A stretch of DNA of 64,000 bases. It comes from Sphingomonas sp. A2-49 (GTDB lineage: Bacteria > Pseudomonadota > Alphaproteobacteria > Sphingomonadales > Sphingomonadaceae). Within the stretch, counting starts at the first letter, position 1. Each line of letters opens with the position of its first letter. A program made the position numbers and the translations under genes. The stretch is taken from the NCBI RefSeq assembly GCF_025548555.1, contig NZ_JAJLPA010000009.1, positions 1 through 64,000 of the forward strand, in the 5' to 3' direction. Positions 24,662 through 32,514 of the stretch are shown here, one piece after another. The notes under the pieces are model-generated. The model searched no databases. It was not told the origin of the DNA and saw only the letters and a list, made by a program, of their open reading frames with translations.

Positions 24662-26685
24662 GCCGCCACCTCGTGCGGCTGCTCGACTGCGCAAAGCGCC
24701 GGCAGGTTCGCGCGGACCAGCGCCTCGGCCATGTCCGGACAGACGCTGTTGCCAATCATCCGGATCGACGAGCTGATCGACAGCGGCTGAGGCGTCTTGA
24801 GTTTGCGCCACGTGCCGTCCTTCCGTCGACTGACGTCGCACAGCGGTGCGAGCTGATAGTCGGGCGGAAAGCCCTGTGCATTGGCCAGCTCGCGGCGCGT
24901 CAGCATCCGCATGCCAATGTCGACGATCACATAGGTCACCGCGTCGATCGTCACCGTGACAACGGCGAATCGCGGCAGCGTCGTGATAGTGTCGAGCGGC
25001 CGATCCGCGGCCTGCGCCTGACCGTCGCCAGAACCGTAGTATTTCACGAGGAAGGCGGCGACCTGGACGGCCCGCGCCAGCTGCTCAGGCGGCAATGCGT
25101 CGGCGTCGACCATCGTCGTCTGCACCAGGCGCTGATGAGCGCCGGCCGTAGTGATCGTCGACACGGGCTTCTCGATCGGGTGCCCGATGCGACCGGTGTT
25201 CGCCTGCTCCATGTGAGCGCAGACGACAGCGTGGTGCTGGCCTTCGGACGTGACCGTCTTCGCTGGCTGGTCCGGCTCGCCGCGACCACTGTTCGTTTTC
25301 GACGTGTAAAAGTGCGACAGGAACGCCGTCACCGCGCCATGGCGTGGTGCACCCGCCATCACGGTGTCGAGCGGCTCGGAGGCCGGACGCCCGCAGCTGT
25401 TCTCGCTGAACTTTTCCAGATGGCCGACGACCAGCCCGTGCTTGCCGCCGCCTGCGGTGATGGTGCGGGCGGGGACGTCAAGGTGTGGCACCCGAGGTTG
25501 TTGGCCGGGACGCTCGCCATAGCCCATCGTAATGAGGGTCGCAGCGGCCACGCCCAGCGGTGTTGCGCCGGCGGGCCGGGCGCTGTGACCGTTGGCCGTC
25601 ACCGTCGGCATTGGGTTGCCGGCATCGCTGCCGATCGAGCCTGTCCGGAACTTGGTGACGTGCGGCGCAAGAGTGACGGTCGACCGCGCGAATTCGCCGC
25701 CATTGGCCGTGGTGATCGTCCGCATCGGATCGCCGGGGCTGTGGACGCGAGTCGGATCGCCCGTATGGGTGATCGGGACGATCGCGGCGTCGGCGACCGC
25801 ATATTCCTGCTGCGCCGTTGCCGTGCGGAGCGGATCCTGTGGATCGAAGACGCGAGCAGCGCGCGTATTGGTGAAGGCGGTGCCGACGACGAACGGCGTC
25901 GCCGCATTGACAACGTAGCGCATGACACCGTGCGCAATGCGACGATGCGTCGCCTCCTTCAGCGGGCGCTTGCGGTCGAAGATCGAGGGGCAGGGGATCG
26001 ACCAGTCGATGCACTCGGCCGCCGTCCTCCATGGTAGGCGTTGACCGGACACCACCTCGGGCGTGCCGGGCTTGCCGTGCGTCGGTGCGGGCCACACGAT
26101 CGGCAGGCCGTCCCGGCGGGCGATCAGGTAGAGGCGCTTGCGGCTGGTCGGGGCGCCGTAGTCGCAGGCGCGCAGCTCGCGATGCTCGACCTTGTAGCCG
26201 AGCCGGCGCAGGCGGCGGCACCACAGGTCGAACTCCTCGCCGCGGCGTTCCTTGATCGGCTGGCCCTCGGCGTCGAGCGGGCCCCACTGGCGGAACTCCT
26301 CGACGTTCTCCAGCATGATGACCTGCGGCGCGCCGCGGCCGTTCGGCGTCGCTTTCAGCAGCCGCTCGGCCCAGTGCACTACGACCCATGCGAGGTCGCG
26401 GATGTTCTTCTCGCGCGGCTTGCCGCCCTTCGCCTTGCTGTGGTGCTTGCAGTCCGGCGAGAACCAGGCGAGCGCGACCGGGGCCCCACCCGTGGCGTCG
26501 AGCGGATCGACGGCGAGGATCGATTGGCAATAGTGCTTGGTGGAGGGGTGGTTCGCGATATGCATCGCTACCGCCTCGGGATCGTGGTTGATCGCGACGT
26601 CAGGTTCGCGACCGATCGCGCGGGCGAGGCCGGTCGAGGCGCCGCCACCACCGGCGAAGTTGTCGATGACGAGCGGACGCATCAT
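24658..26685 (-). CDS. DNA (cytosine-5) methyltransferase with expanded recognition region
   Basis: A 675-residue C5-methyltransferase. Motif I is N-F-A-G-G-G-G-A-S (9-17), motif IV is F-S-P-D-C-K-H with catalytic Cys79, motif VI is E-N-V (126-128), motif VIII is S-R-K-R-L-Y-L-I-A (181-189), and motifs IX-X (MLTRRELANAQGFP, SISSSIRMIGNSVCP) lie at 594-650. Ordinary enzymes have one target-recognition domain of about 100 residues between VIII and IX. Here about 400 residues separate them, with eight copies of a P-x-x-T-[IVA]-T/M-[AST] element at 284, 319, 357, 404, 437, 473, 506 and 562. It may methylate several targets and protect phage DNA from host restriction. No cognate endonuclease is visible. 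Two ATGs at the start overlap the HD gene stop. Confidence 0.9.
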   Translation of the reverse strand: MMRPLVIDNFAGGGGASTGLARAIGREPDVAINHDPEAVAMHIANHPSTKHYCQSILAVDPLDATGGAPVALAWFSPDCKHHSKAKGGKPREKNIRDLAWVVVHWAERLLKATPNGRGAPQVIMLENVEEFRQWGPLDAEGQPIKERRGEEFDLWCRRLRRLGYKVEHRELRACDYGAPTSRKRLYLIARRDGLPIVWPAPTHGKPGTPEVVSGQRLPWRTAAECIDWSIPCPSIFDRKRPLKEATHRRIAHGVMRYVVNAATPFVVGTAFTNTRAARVFDPQDPLRTATAQQEYAVADAAIVPITHTGDPTRVHSPGDPMRTITTANGGEFARSTVTLAPHVTKFRTGSIGSDAGNPMPTVTANGHSARPAGATPLGVAAATLITMGYGERPGQQPRVPHLDVPARTITAGGGKHGLVVGHLEKFSENSCGRPASEPLDTVMAGAPRHGAVTAFLSHFYTSKTNSGRGEPDQPAKTVTSEGQHHAVVCAHMEQANTGRIGHPIEKPVSTITTAGAHQRLVQTTMVDADALPPEQLARAVQVAAFLVKYYGSGDGQAQAADRPLDTITTLPRFAVVTVTIDAVTYVIVDIGMRMLTRRELANAQGFPPDYQLAPLCDVSRRKDGTWRKLKTPQPLSISSSIRMIGNSVCPDMAEALVRANLPALCAVEQPHEVAA

Positions 26686-27497
26686 GCTGCCACCTCTGGT
26701 GCTCGGATCGAACCAGTATCGACGAAGCGCCGGAGCAGAGGGATGAGGGCTTCGGCGTCTTGACGCGTGAGGTGTGCCCTGCCGCCGTCCTCGCCATCGC
26801 CGCCCAGCCAGATGGCCTCCTGCGTGGCGAGCGAGCTGTCCTGGATGCTCCAAGGCTGATCATAGAGGTCGACGCTGCGTGCCACAGCGAAGCCACGCGT
26901 AGTCGTCCTCACCTGCAACGAAGGCTTCGTGCTTTCGGGTATGATATCCTGCCCGGCCACCAGTTGATGATAGCGATCGAGGAACGCCTCCTCCGCCATC
27001 TCCGGCCGCCACATGCGCAGGTTGACCGGCGCCGGAATGACGCCGCCAAGGACGGCCCAGCCATCAGCATGCGGCGGCATGATCTCCGACTGCTCCGCTG
27101 CAAGCATCGCGAGGTCCGCGTGCTTCACCTCTGGCGCATCCATGCCGTAGATTCGGAACCGCGCCGCGATCGCGTCCTCGACGCCGCGTTCGATCTGCTT
27201 GTAGTCGGGCAAGAGCGATTTCAGCGGTCGGGTGACGTCGCCGATGAACGCCTCGGCGGCATCGTGCATTAGCGCGGCGAACCGAAGGTGCTCGGGCACG
27301 ATGTAGCTGGTGTGCCAGCTATGCTCGGCGACCGAATAGAAGGCATTGCACTGGCCGGCGTAGCGGCAGGTGTTCGAGAGGCCGTGTGCGATGTCCTCGA
27401 TCGTGAACTGGCTGCCCCATGGGTCAAGCAGATCGAAATAGGCTCCGCTGTGGAGCAGGATCGTCGGCCCCTTGGCCGTCTTGATGCGGCTGTCCAT
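26682..27497 (-). CDS. HD-domain phosphohydrolase (YfbR/5'-nucleotidase-like)
   Basis: A protein of about 271 residues with an HD metal-binding fold: V-A-E-H-S-W-H (first His), then R-F-A-A-L-M-H-D-A-A-E-A (the HD pair) and a following Asp in FIGDVTRPLK. Relatives hydrolyse deoxynucleoside monophosphates; phages carry them to steer nucleotide pools. A longer C-terminal part (from about residue 180) has no clear domain. Start is ATG 27497 (TGATG junction with the upstream stop) or the GTG one codon earlier at 27500. Confidence 0.8.
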   Translation of the reverse strand: MDSRIKTAKGPTILLHSGAYFDLLDPWGSQFTIEDIAHGLSNTCRYAGQCNAFYSVAEHSWHTSYIVPEHLRFAALMHDAAEAFIGDVTRPLKSLLPDYKQIERGVEDAIAARFRIYGMDAPEVKHADLAMLAAEQSEIMPPHADGWAVLGGVIPAPVNLRMWRPEMAEEAFLDRYHQLVAGQDIIPESTKPSLQVRTTTRGFAVARSVDLYDQPWSIQDSSLATQEAIWLGGDGEDGGRAHLTRQDAEALIPLLRRFVDTGSIRAPEVAA

Positions 27498-27910
27498 CAC
27501 AAGACCCCCGCAATGAGCGCGAGCGCCGTCGGCACGCCGACCCAGAGCGCGAGCGCCGCGGCAACCATGATCATGGCATTGCGCATCGCGCGATCAGCAC
27601 GGGCCTCCGCCGCTTCCCGCATCGCGATCAGCCTAGGTGCGGCAGAGACCGGGCGGCGCGCGAGATCATCGACGGCGCGCGCGCGGCGGACGACATCGCG
27701 CAGGCGGCGCGCGGTCGGGTCGGGCTCGGCAAGCCATGTGCCGAAGCTACCGATCTCGCGCTTGCCGACGTGCTCCCGGATCGTGCGCGGCGTCGGTCCC
27801 ATCGGTGAGGGGCGCGGATAGGCGGTCAGGTCGAGCGGCGTCGCGCCCGGAAGGTCCGCGGCATGGCGCCCGAAGGCGACCGCATCGTCTGGCAGTGTGG
27901 CAAGATGCAC
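27497..27910 (-). CDS. Hypothetical protein with C-terminal membrane anchor
   Basis: A 137-residue protein of unknown function that begins the leftward operon. Residues 1-105 are soluble, Arg/Pro-rich and helical; the last 27 residues form a hydrophobic segment (MIMVAAALALWVGVPTALAL) ending at the C-terminus, so it may be tail-anchored in the inner membrane. The start is GTG 27910. Two repressor operator-like sites lie directly upstream. Confidence 0.6.
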   Translation of the reverse strand: MHLATLPDDAVAFGRHAADLPGATPLDLTAYPRPSPMGPTPRTIREHVGKREIGSFGTWLAEPDPTARRLRDVVRRARAVDDLARRPVSAAPRLIAMREAAEARADRAMRNAMIMVAAALALWVGVPTALALIAGVL

Positions 27911-27950
27911 GGCGTGCTCCCATCGGGCGGGGTGCCCTGATGTGAGCCTA

Positions 27951-27992
27951 TGTGCGGTTTAGCCGTACACTGTCAAACGGTTTTTCCGCACA
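27951..27992. promoter_or_regulatory. Left operator pair (OL1, OL2 candidates) for the CI-like repressor
   Basis: Two 19-bp sites, 27951-27969 (TGTGCGGTTTAGCCGTACA) and 27974-27992 (CAAACGGTTTTTCCGCACA), have centres 23 bp apart. The first is, on the other strand, TGTACGGCTAAACCGCACA, which differs only in the central three bases from the right operator at 28751. They lie between the repressor stop and the leftward operon, so they should govern leftward transcription of the methyltransferase-integrase genes. Confidence 0.75.
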
Positions 27993-27993
27993 G

Positions 27994-28695
27994 CTAGATC
28001 CGACGGACGATCGCTACCACCCGACCGATTAGGAAAGCCTCCCCGTCGTATGCCTGGATCGGACTTACGGCTGGGTTGTCACTATTAATCTGCATACCGC
28101 CGTCAGGAAGTATCCGGACGCGCTTGATCATACTAAAGCCGCCGTAACTGACAGCCCATATTCGATCCTGCTGCCGCACCGAACGTTGTGACCGATCGAT
28201 GATCACGATGTCCTGATCCAGCAAGGTCGGCATCATAGAATCGCCATCGCCGCGAGCGACGAATAATTGGCTGGCCGGAGCACTGGTCAGCGACGAGAGC
28301 CATTCGCGCGAGAAGGGAACTTGCCTCACGATTTGGTATTCGCCGACTTCAGTGCCGCCGCCCATCGAGTACCCTACCTCGATTTCATCTAACATAACCG
28401 CGTCGAGCTGCTGGGCGATCTGATCGCTCTCGCTCTCTGGTGCGTGCTGCTCATCGAAGCCTGCAAGAGCCAACACGTCGCGACGTTCAATGCCGCGATC
28501 TCCGAATATTTGAGCTAACTGGCGCGCGAGCGGAACGGGAAGAAACGGTTTCTTAAAGCCGTTTGGGTCCTCGTAAAAGGCGTATGATGACGGCGGCATA
28601 TCAAGCGCTTCCGCAGTCGCGCGCACCGATATTTTAGGGTTGGTTGCCTCGCGAAGGCGCTTCAGCAGGGTCGCTATAGGGGTCTGATCGGCCAT
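27994..28695 (-). CDS. CI-like phage repressor (HTH + S24 peptidase domain)
   Basis: A 233-residue lysogeny repressor. The N-terminal helix-turn-helix spans about 6-65 (KISVRATAEALDMPPSSYAFYED). The C-terminal LexA/S24 domain (about 120-233) has catalytic Ser153 in G-D-S-M-M-P-T and Lys191 in S-M-I-K-R. No Ala-Gly or Cys-Gly dipeptide lies 35-40 residues before the Ser, where self-cleavage occurs in LexA and lambda CI. The only AG (78-79) is much farther away. ATG 28695 follows a GAGGAT ribosome site; upstream Met codons would run through the operators. Confidence 0.9.
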   Translation of the reverse strand: MADQTPIATLLKRLREATNPKISVRATAEALDMPPSSYAFYEDPNGFKKPFLPVPLARQLAQIFGDRGIERRDVLALAGFDEQHAPESESDQIAQQLDAVMLDEIEVGYSMGGGTEVGEYQIVRQVPFSREWLSSLTSAPASQLFVARGDGDSMMPTLLDQDIVIIDRSQRSVRQQDRIWAVSYGGFSMIKRVRILPDGGMQINSDNPAVSPIQAYDGEAFLIGRVVAIVRRI

Positions 28696-28703
28696 ATCCT
28701 CGT

Positions 28704-28769
28704 CTTGCGGAAAAGTCGCACATTGTCTGTGCGGTTTTCCCGTTGACGAATGTACGGCTGTGCCGCACA
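28704..28769. promoter_or_regulatory. Right operator triplet (OR1-OR3 candidates) between repressor and cro-like gene
   Basis: Three 19-bp palindrome-like sites sharing CGG-N-CCGCACA halves: 28704-28722 (CTTGCGGAAAAGTCGCACA), 28728-28746 (TGTGCGGTTTTCCCGTTGA) and 28751-28769 (TGTACGGCTGTGCCGCACA). Centres are 24 and 23 bp apart, as in lambda OR. The last is the best palindrome and nearest the cro-like gene; the first abuts the repressor gene. The region must hold both divergent promoters. Confidence 0.75.
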
Positions 28770-28779
28770 TAGCGTTGCC

Positions 28780-29046
28780 ATGACGACGCTCTTCGACAAA
28801 TTCGGCGGCATTCGCCCGATGGCCGCCCATCTCGGCGAGGCGCCCTCGACCGTCCAAAGCTGGAAAAATGCCGGCCGGGTTCCCGCTGGCCATCAGCACC
28901 GGGTGCTCCAAAAAGCAGGAGAACTCGGTCTGGCCGTTACGGCGGAGGACGTCGTGTATCCCTTGAGCATGGCGCCGGAATGCCCGGTGGGGCGTGCCAC
29001 GTCAGCCGGAAAGGCGGATGAAGTTTCCGATCGGGCATCCGCATGA
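28780..29046 (+). CDS. Cro-like HTH protein
   Basis: An 88-residue protein divergent from the repressor. The segment DKFGGIRPMAAHLGEAPSTV, then Q-S-W-K-N-A-G-R-V-P is a helix-turn-helix of the YdaS/Cro kind, which often starts with L-x-x-x-G-G-x-x-x-x-A. Start ATG 28780 leaves the operators outside the coding sequence. The stop overlaps the next gene as ATGA. It should oppose the repressor at the OR sites and commit the phage to lytic growth. Confidence 0.8.
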   Translation: MTTLFDKFGGIRPMAAHLGEAPSTVQSWKNAGRVPAGHQHRVLQKAGELGLAVTAEDVVYPLSMAPECPVGRATSAGKADEVSDRASA

Positions 29047-29516
29047 CGCCGGAAAAGGCGCTGTTGAAGCGCGCAACCGCGGAAATGATCCGAGGCGTTG
29101 GCGGCTTGGAGGCCGGGGCCGGTTTCACCCGTGTCGGCAAGTCGATGCTCGCTGAATACGGCTCGCCGAATAAGGCAGACTGCTTCGCGCCGATCGACGT
29201 TGTCGCCGATCTCGAACCGCTGGCACGCGAGCGCACCGGCTGGCCGCACGTCACGCAGGCGCTGTGCAAGGCGATGGGTGGGACCTTTGTTGCCGAGCCG
29301 GATGTGCCGGCGACGAATGCAGACCTCCTGTCGATGATGTCGCAGCTTTCCAGCGAGTTCAACGACGCGACCCGTGCTGTCTGCGGCGGTCTTTCTGACG
29401 GCAAGTGGTGTCGGGAAGACGCCGCACGCCTGGAACGCGAGCTCGACGACGTCATCCGCGTCGCCGTTCACATGCGGGCGGTCGCCCGCTCCACCAGCGA
29501 GGGAGCAACATCATGA
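29043..29516 (+). CDS. CII-like phage regulatory protein (putative)
   Basis: A 157-residue protein in the position of lambda cII. Its start (KALLKRATAEMIRGVGGLEA, then GFTRVGKSMLAEYGS) fits the phage CII/CP76-type regulators, in which a helical N-terminus recognises a G-G-x-E-A-A and S-x-L-S-x-Y/G pattern. The C-terminal half is helical. Overlaps both neighbours by ATGA. The family call is moderate; another early regulator is possible. Confidence 0.5.
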   Translation: MTPEKALLKRATAEMIRGVGGLEAGAGFTRVGKSMLAEYGSPNKADCFAPIDVVADLEPLARERTGWPHVTQALCKAMGGTFVAEPDVPATNADLLSMMSQLSSEFNDATRAVCGGLSDGKWCREDAARLERELDDVIRVAVHMRAVARSTSEGATS

Positions 29517-29785
29517 AACTGCATCTGCCGGCGATTCCGCCGAACGAAGGCGCGCGCCTCCTCGCCCGCCGTATCGCGTCCGCCTACAAGGGCAATCTGC
29601 CGTTCGCCGCGCGCTGCATGCATGTGTCGGCAGTGACGCTGCAGACCCTTGTCGACGGGACGCTGATCCCTGGCGAGGAACTCGTCCGCGATATCGCTTG
29701 CGTGACCGCGCACGGCATCGGTCGCCTGGACTGGCGTTCGCGGCCGGCCGGTGGCTGGTTCGATGCAGATCGGATCGCCGCCTGA
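29513..29785 (+). CDS. Small putative DNA-binding protein (90 aa)
   Basis: A 90-residue protein with an HTH-like middle (FAARCMHVSAVTLQTLVDGT, then LIPGEELVRDIACVTAHG). No named family. Start ATG 29513 overlaps the upstream stop as ATGA, behind GAGGGAG; the frame upstream of it is a shadow of the neighbour. The stop shares an A with the following ATG (TGATG). Confidence 0.6.
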   Translation: MKLHLPAIPPNEGARLLARRIASAYKGNLPFAARCMHVSAVTLQTLVDGTLIPGEELVRDIACVTAHGIGRLDWRSRPAGGWFDADRIAA

Positions 29786-29907
29786 TGTTCAAACAGATCA
29801 CGCGCGGGGTTCTGACCCTTTTCCTCGCGCGTGCCGGCGAGGTGGCTCCTGTGGCCCCCAAGACGCGTCCCGCCTCGCCGGATCTCTACGCGGTGCTTCA
29901 TGGCTAG
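29785..29907 (+). CDS. Tiny phage protein (40 aa)
   Basis: Forty residues beginning MFKQITRGVLTLFLARAGEV and rich in Pro/Ala after that. The first half could be an amphipathic or membrane-associating helix. It starts in a TGATG junction with the preceding gene and its last 8 nt overlap the next start. Coupling on both sides supports translation; function unknown. Confidence 0.5.
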   Translation: MFKQITRGVLTLFLARAGEVAPVAPKTRPASPDLYAVLHG

Positions 29908-30535
29908 GCCCGCGTCACTGACCATGCACGATGCCGACGGGCGCGTGTGTGCCGAGGAGGCGGGGGTGTACCCCCGAGCCTCCGTCTCCTCGGGTCCGAT
30001 GTTCGACGAGGTCAGCGGCCTCGTCGCCGGCGTCGATCGGATCAACGCCTGGCTGGCCGTGGCCAAGCCGGGCGATCGTTTCATCTATGCGAGCCGCTGT
30101 GGTCTGCCTCGGACCTCCGCTGGCGCCGCGCGCATGCGCGACCTCGCCAGTCGTAAGGTCGTGTTGCTCGTCCAGGTGCGGTCGACGCTCGATCCAAGCC
30201 GGCTCAACTACACCGCCGTCCGGACGGCCGTGCCCTGCGCGTTGTCCCGTATCGTCCGGCCGCGCCTAACGGCTGCCGTCGAGCCGATTGCCGACGGCGA
30301 GGCCGCGGTGGTCGACGCGCTACTGCCGGTGCTGGAGCGGTTCGCCCGCCACGGCCGGCCGTGCCCGACCGACCGCCAGCTCGCCGCCAAAGCCGGGCTC
30401 ACCGAGGATGCCGTCAAGGCCGGCCTCGAAGCCATGATCTCCACGCATCTGATCCGCGTCCAGGGCTGCGCTGCGCCGACCTACCGGCGGATCATCATCC
30501 TATCCAACGGCCTCATCACAGGGATCGCCGCATGA
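29900..30535 (+). CDS. Phage protein with C-terminal winged-helix-like segment
   Basis: A 211-residue protein. Residues 40-95 (VAGVDRINAWLAVAKPGDRF, ASRCGLPRTSAG) form an uncharacterised domain. Residues 140-200 (ERFARHGRPCPTDRQLAAKA, GLTEDAVKAGLEAMISTHLI) read as a winged helix, similar to those in phage replication or transcription factors. The start could be ATG 29900 or a nearby Met eight codons on. The stop overlaps the sliding-clamp start as ATGA. Confidence 0.6.
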   Translation: MARPASLTMHDADGRVCAEEAGVYPRASVSSGPMFDEVSGLVAGVDRINAWLAVAKPGDRFIYASRCGLPRTSAGAARMRDLASRKVVLLVQVRSTLDPSRLNYTAVRTAVPCALSRIVRPRLTAAVEPIADGEAAVVDALLPVLERFARHGRPCPTDRQLAAKAGLTEDAVKAGLEAMISTHLIRVQGCAAPTYRRIIILSNGLITGIAA

Positions 30536-31674
30536 CGAAGAAGCAGGCGCAGGCGGGCGAACCCGCGCGCTCGTTCGAGATAGACGCGCCATCGCTTCGC
30601 GCCGCGCTCGCCGATGTCGCCGGCGTCGTCGAGAAGCGCAACACGATCCCGGTCCTGTCGAATGTGCTCATGGTGGTGACGCCAAGCGCGCTGACCCTGA
30701 CCGCGACCGACCTCGAAGCGTGGGGCGAGCGACATGTCACGCTCGACGGGACGGCCGATGCCATGTCCCTCACGGTCGAGGCGGACGTCCTCAACCGTAT
30801 CGCCAAGAAGCTGCCGAGCGAAGCATCGGTCCGATTCGCGTACGCCGATGGCAAGCTGACCGTATCGGCGGGCCGGTCGCGGTTTTCGCTGCCGACGCTG
30901 CCGATCGAGGATTTCCCGGTCCTGCCGAGCAAGGACTGGGATGCCGAATTCGAGATGCAGGCCATCTACCTGTCCGGCGCGCTGTCGACCGTCGGTTTCG
31001 CCGCGTCCACCGAGGAGACGCGCTACTACCTGGGCGGCGTGTTCATGCACGCGCCGGAAGGCGCCGATCTACGGTTCGCCGCCACCGATGGCCATCGCCT
31101 CGCGCGCGGCGTGATGGCGTTGCCGGATGGTGCCGAGGCGCTGCCCGACGTCATCATCCCCCGCAAGATCGTCAAGGTCCTGACCTCGCTGCTGGATCGC
31201 CACGAAGGCCAGATCGAGGTCCGCGTCTCCGCCACCAGTCTGCGCTTCGAGATAGGTCAGACGGTCGTTCACTCGAAGGTGATCGACGGGACGTTCCCGG
31301 ATTACACTCGCGTGATCCCGTCGTCACATACCTCGCTGCTGAAGGTGGATCGCGAGCAGCTCGCGGCGTCGGTTGCGCGGGTCACGACCATCTCGTCGGA
31401 CAAGACGCGCGCGGTGAAGATGGTGCTCGACAAGGACATGATCGTCCTGTCGGTCACTAGCCCGGAGAACGGCACCGCCGTCGAGGAACTGTCCTGCGAC
31501 TATGTCGGCCCGGCGCTGACGATCGGCTTCAACGCCCGCTACCTCGGCGAGGTGCTCGGGCACCTCAACGCCGACCAGATCGAGGCGACGTTCACGGACA
31601 GCGCCGGACCGGCGCTCTGGCGCGATCGCGAAGGCGCCAACGCGACGTTCGTCCTCATGCCGTTGCGAGTCTGA
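30532..31674 (+). CDS. dnaN: Phage-encoded DNA polymerase III beta subunit (sliding clamp)
   Basis: A 380-residue full-length bacterial-type clamp: three repeated domains (about 12-130, 140-255, 260-380). Recognisable pieces are EKRNTIPVLSNVLM, LTATDLE, LRFAATDGHRLARG, VIDGTFPDYTRVIP and the C-terminal FVLMPLRV, equivalent to the P-M-R-L tail of bacterial clamps. It would encircle DNA and tether polymerase. No phage polymerase is visible, so it may load the host PolIII onto phage forks or replace the host clamp. It is translationally coupled to the upstream gene and followed, 2 nt on, by the next. Confidence 0.92.
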   Translation: MTKKQAQAGEPARSFEIDAPSLRAALADVAGVVEKRNTIPVLSNVLMVVTPSALTLTATDLEAWGERHVTLDGTADAMSLTVEADVLNRIAKKLPSEASVRFAYADGKLTVSAGRSRFSLPTLPIEDFPVLPSKDWDAEFEMQAIYLSGALSTVGFAASTEETRYYLGGVFMHAPEGADLRFAATDGHRLARGVMALPDGAEALPDVIIPRKIVKVLTSLLDRHEGQIEVRVSATSLRFEIGQTVVHSKVIDGTFPDYTRVIPSSHTSLLKVDREQLAASVARVTTISSDKTRAVKMVLDKDMIVLSVTSPENGTAVEELSCDYVGPALTIGFNARYLGEVLGHLNADQIEATFTDSAGPALWRDREGANATFVLMPLRV

Positions 31675-31676
31675 CG

Positions 31677-32468
31677 ATGGCGCACGCCAGGCTCAACCTC
31701 GCGCGTATGCTGTCGTGGATCGAGCAGAAGCTCGACGCGGGGCAGCCGACGCCAACGGACGCCGAGATCTGCGAGCTGTTCGGCTTCGACAGCACAGAGT
31801 CGGCGCGCACGTTGCTCGCCGAGCTCGCCGACGCGGGCAAGATCACGATCAAGGGATACGGTCCCGACCGCCGCATCGCGCTCGGCCGCGCGAAGGGCGC
31901 CATCGCCAGCGTGGGTCGCGTCGCCCCCGCCGTGAAGAAGGCCGACGTCGAGGTCGAACGCGCCGCGGCCCGGATCGCAGAGATCGTCCAGCGCGGCCGC
32001 AAGAGCTCGAAGGCGGTGGTCGCTGAGAATGCCGCGGCGCTGCTCAAGACCGTCGCCACAGCCCCGGCCGAGCCGAAGCCGGCACCACGAAGTGAGAAGG
32101 AAGCCGTCATGCCCGCAAAGTCGATTCAGATCCCCGCCTCGGCCGACGACGTGATCGTCGCGATCGAGGAGCATGCGCGAAAGCACGACGTGTCGCTCGG
32201 GCTAGCCACGGCGAGCCTGGTCAAGCGAGGTATGTCAGTGGTTGGCGGCTTCGACATCAGTGAAGTGCCCCCCGCGCAGCCAACGGCCGCCATGGCGATC
32301 GATCAGCTCGAGCTCGGGGCACTACTCGCCGAGATCGTTCGCCGTGTGGACGAGCAGGCGCGCGCGCCGGATCTATCGCTTGAACTGGCCGACATGACGG
32401 CGCGAGCAGAGGCAGCGGAAGTGCAGCTCGCGCAGGTCAAGGCCAAGGTAGAAACGCTGTTCGCCTGA
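31677..32468 (+). CDS. Putative DNA-binding early protein (263 aa)
   Basis: Residues 1-65 form a winged helix like that of LexA-type proteins (TPTDAEICELFGFDSTESAR, then TLLAELADAGKITIKGYGP). A linker rich in Ala/Lys/Pro follows, then a short segment KSIQIPASADDVIVAIEEHA that could be a ribbon-helix-helix, and a C-terminal coiled coil (about 210-263). It starts 2 nt after the clamp gene and precedes the primase, so a role in replication control or in helicase/clamp loading is plausible but unproven. Confidence 0.65.
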   Translation: MAHARLNLARMLSWIEQKLDAGQPTPTDAEICELFGFDSTESARTLLAELADAGKITIKGYGPDRRIALGRAKGAIASVGRVAPAVKKADVEVERAAARIAEIVQRGRKSSKAVVAENAAALLKTVATAPAEPKPAPRSEKEAVMPAKSIQIPASADDVIVAIEEHARKHDVSLGLATASLVKRGMSVVGGFDISEVPPAQPTAAMAIDQLELGALLAEIVRRVDEQARAPDLSLELADMTARAEAAEVQLAQVKAKVETLFA

Positions 32469-32514
32469 TCGACGTCACCGCGGGCTGATGCTCGCGTCCG
32501 GGGGTATCCAGTAA

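Noticed and set aside
24311..24841. An N-terminally extended DUF4031-like protein
   Set aside because: The extra 60 codons lie within the methyltransferase 3' end and read as shadow sequence; ATG 24661 makes the usual ATGA junction.
31677..32468. A second LexA/CI-type repressor
   Set aside because: Only the winged-helix start resembles LexA; there is no S24 domain with Ser/Lys dyad, and the rest is linker and coiled coil.
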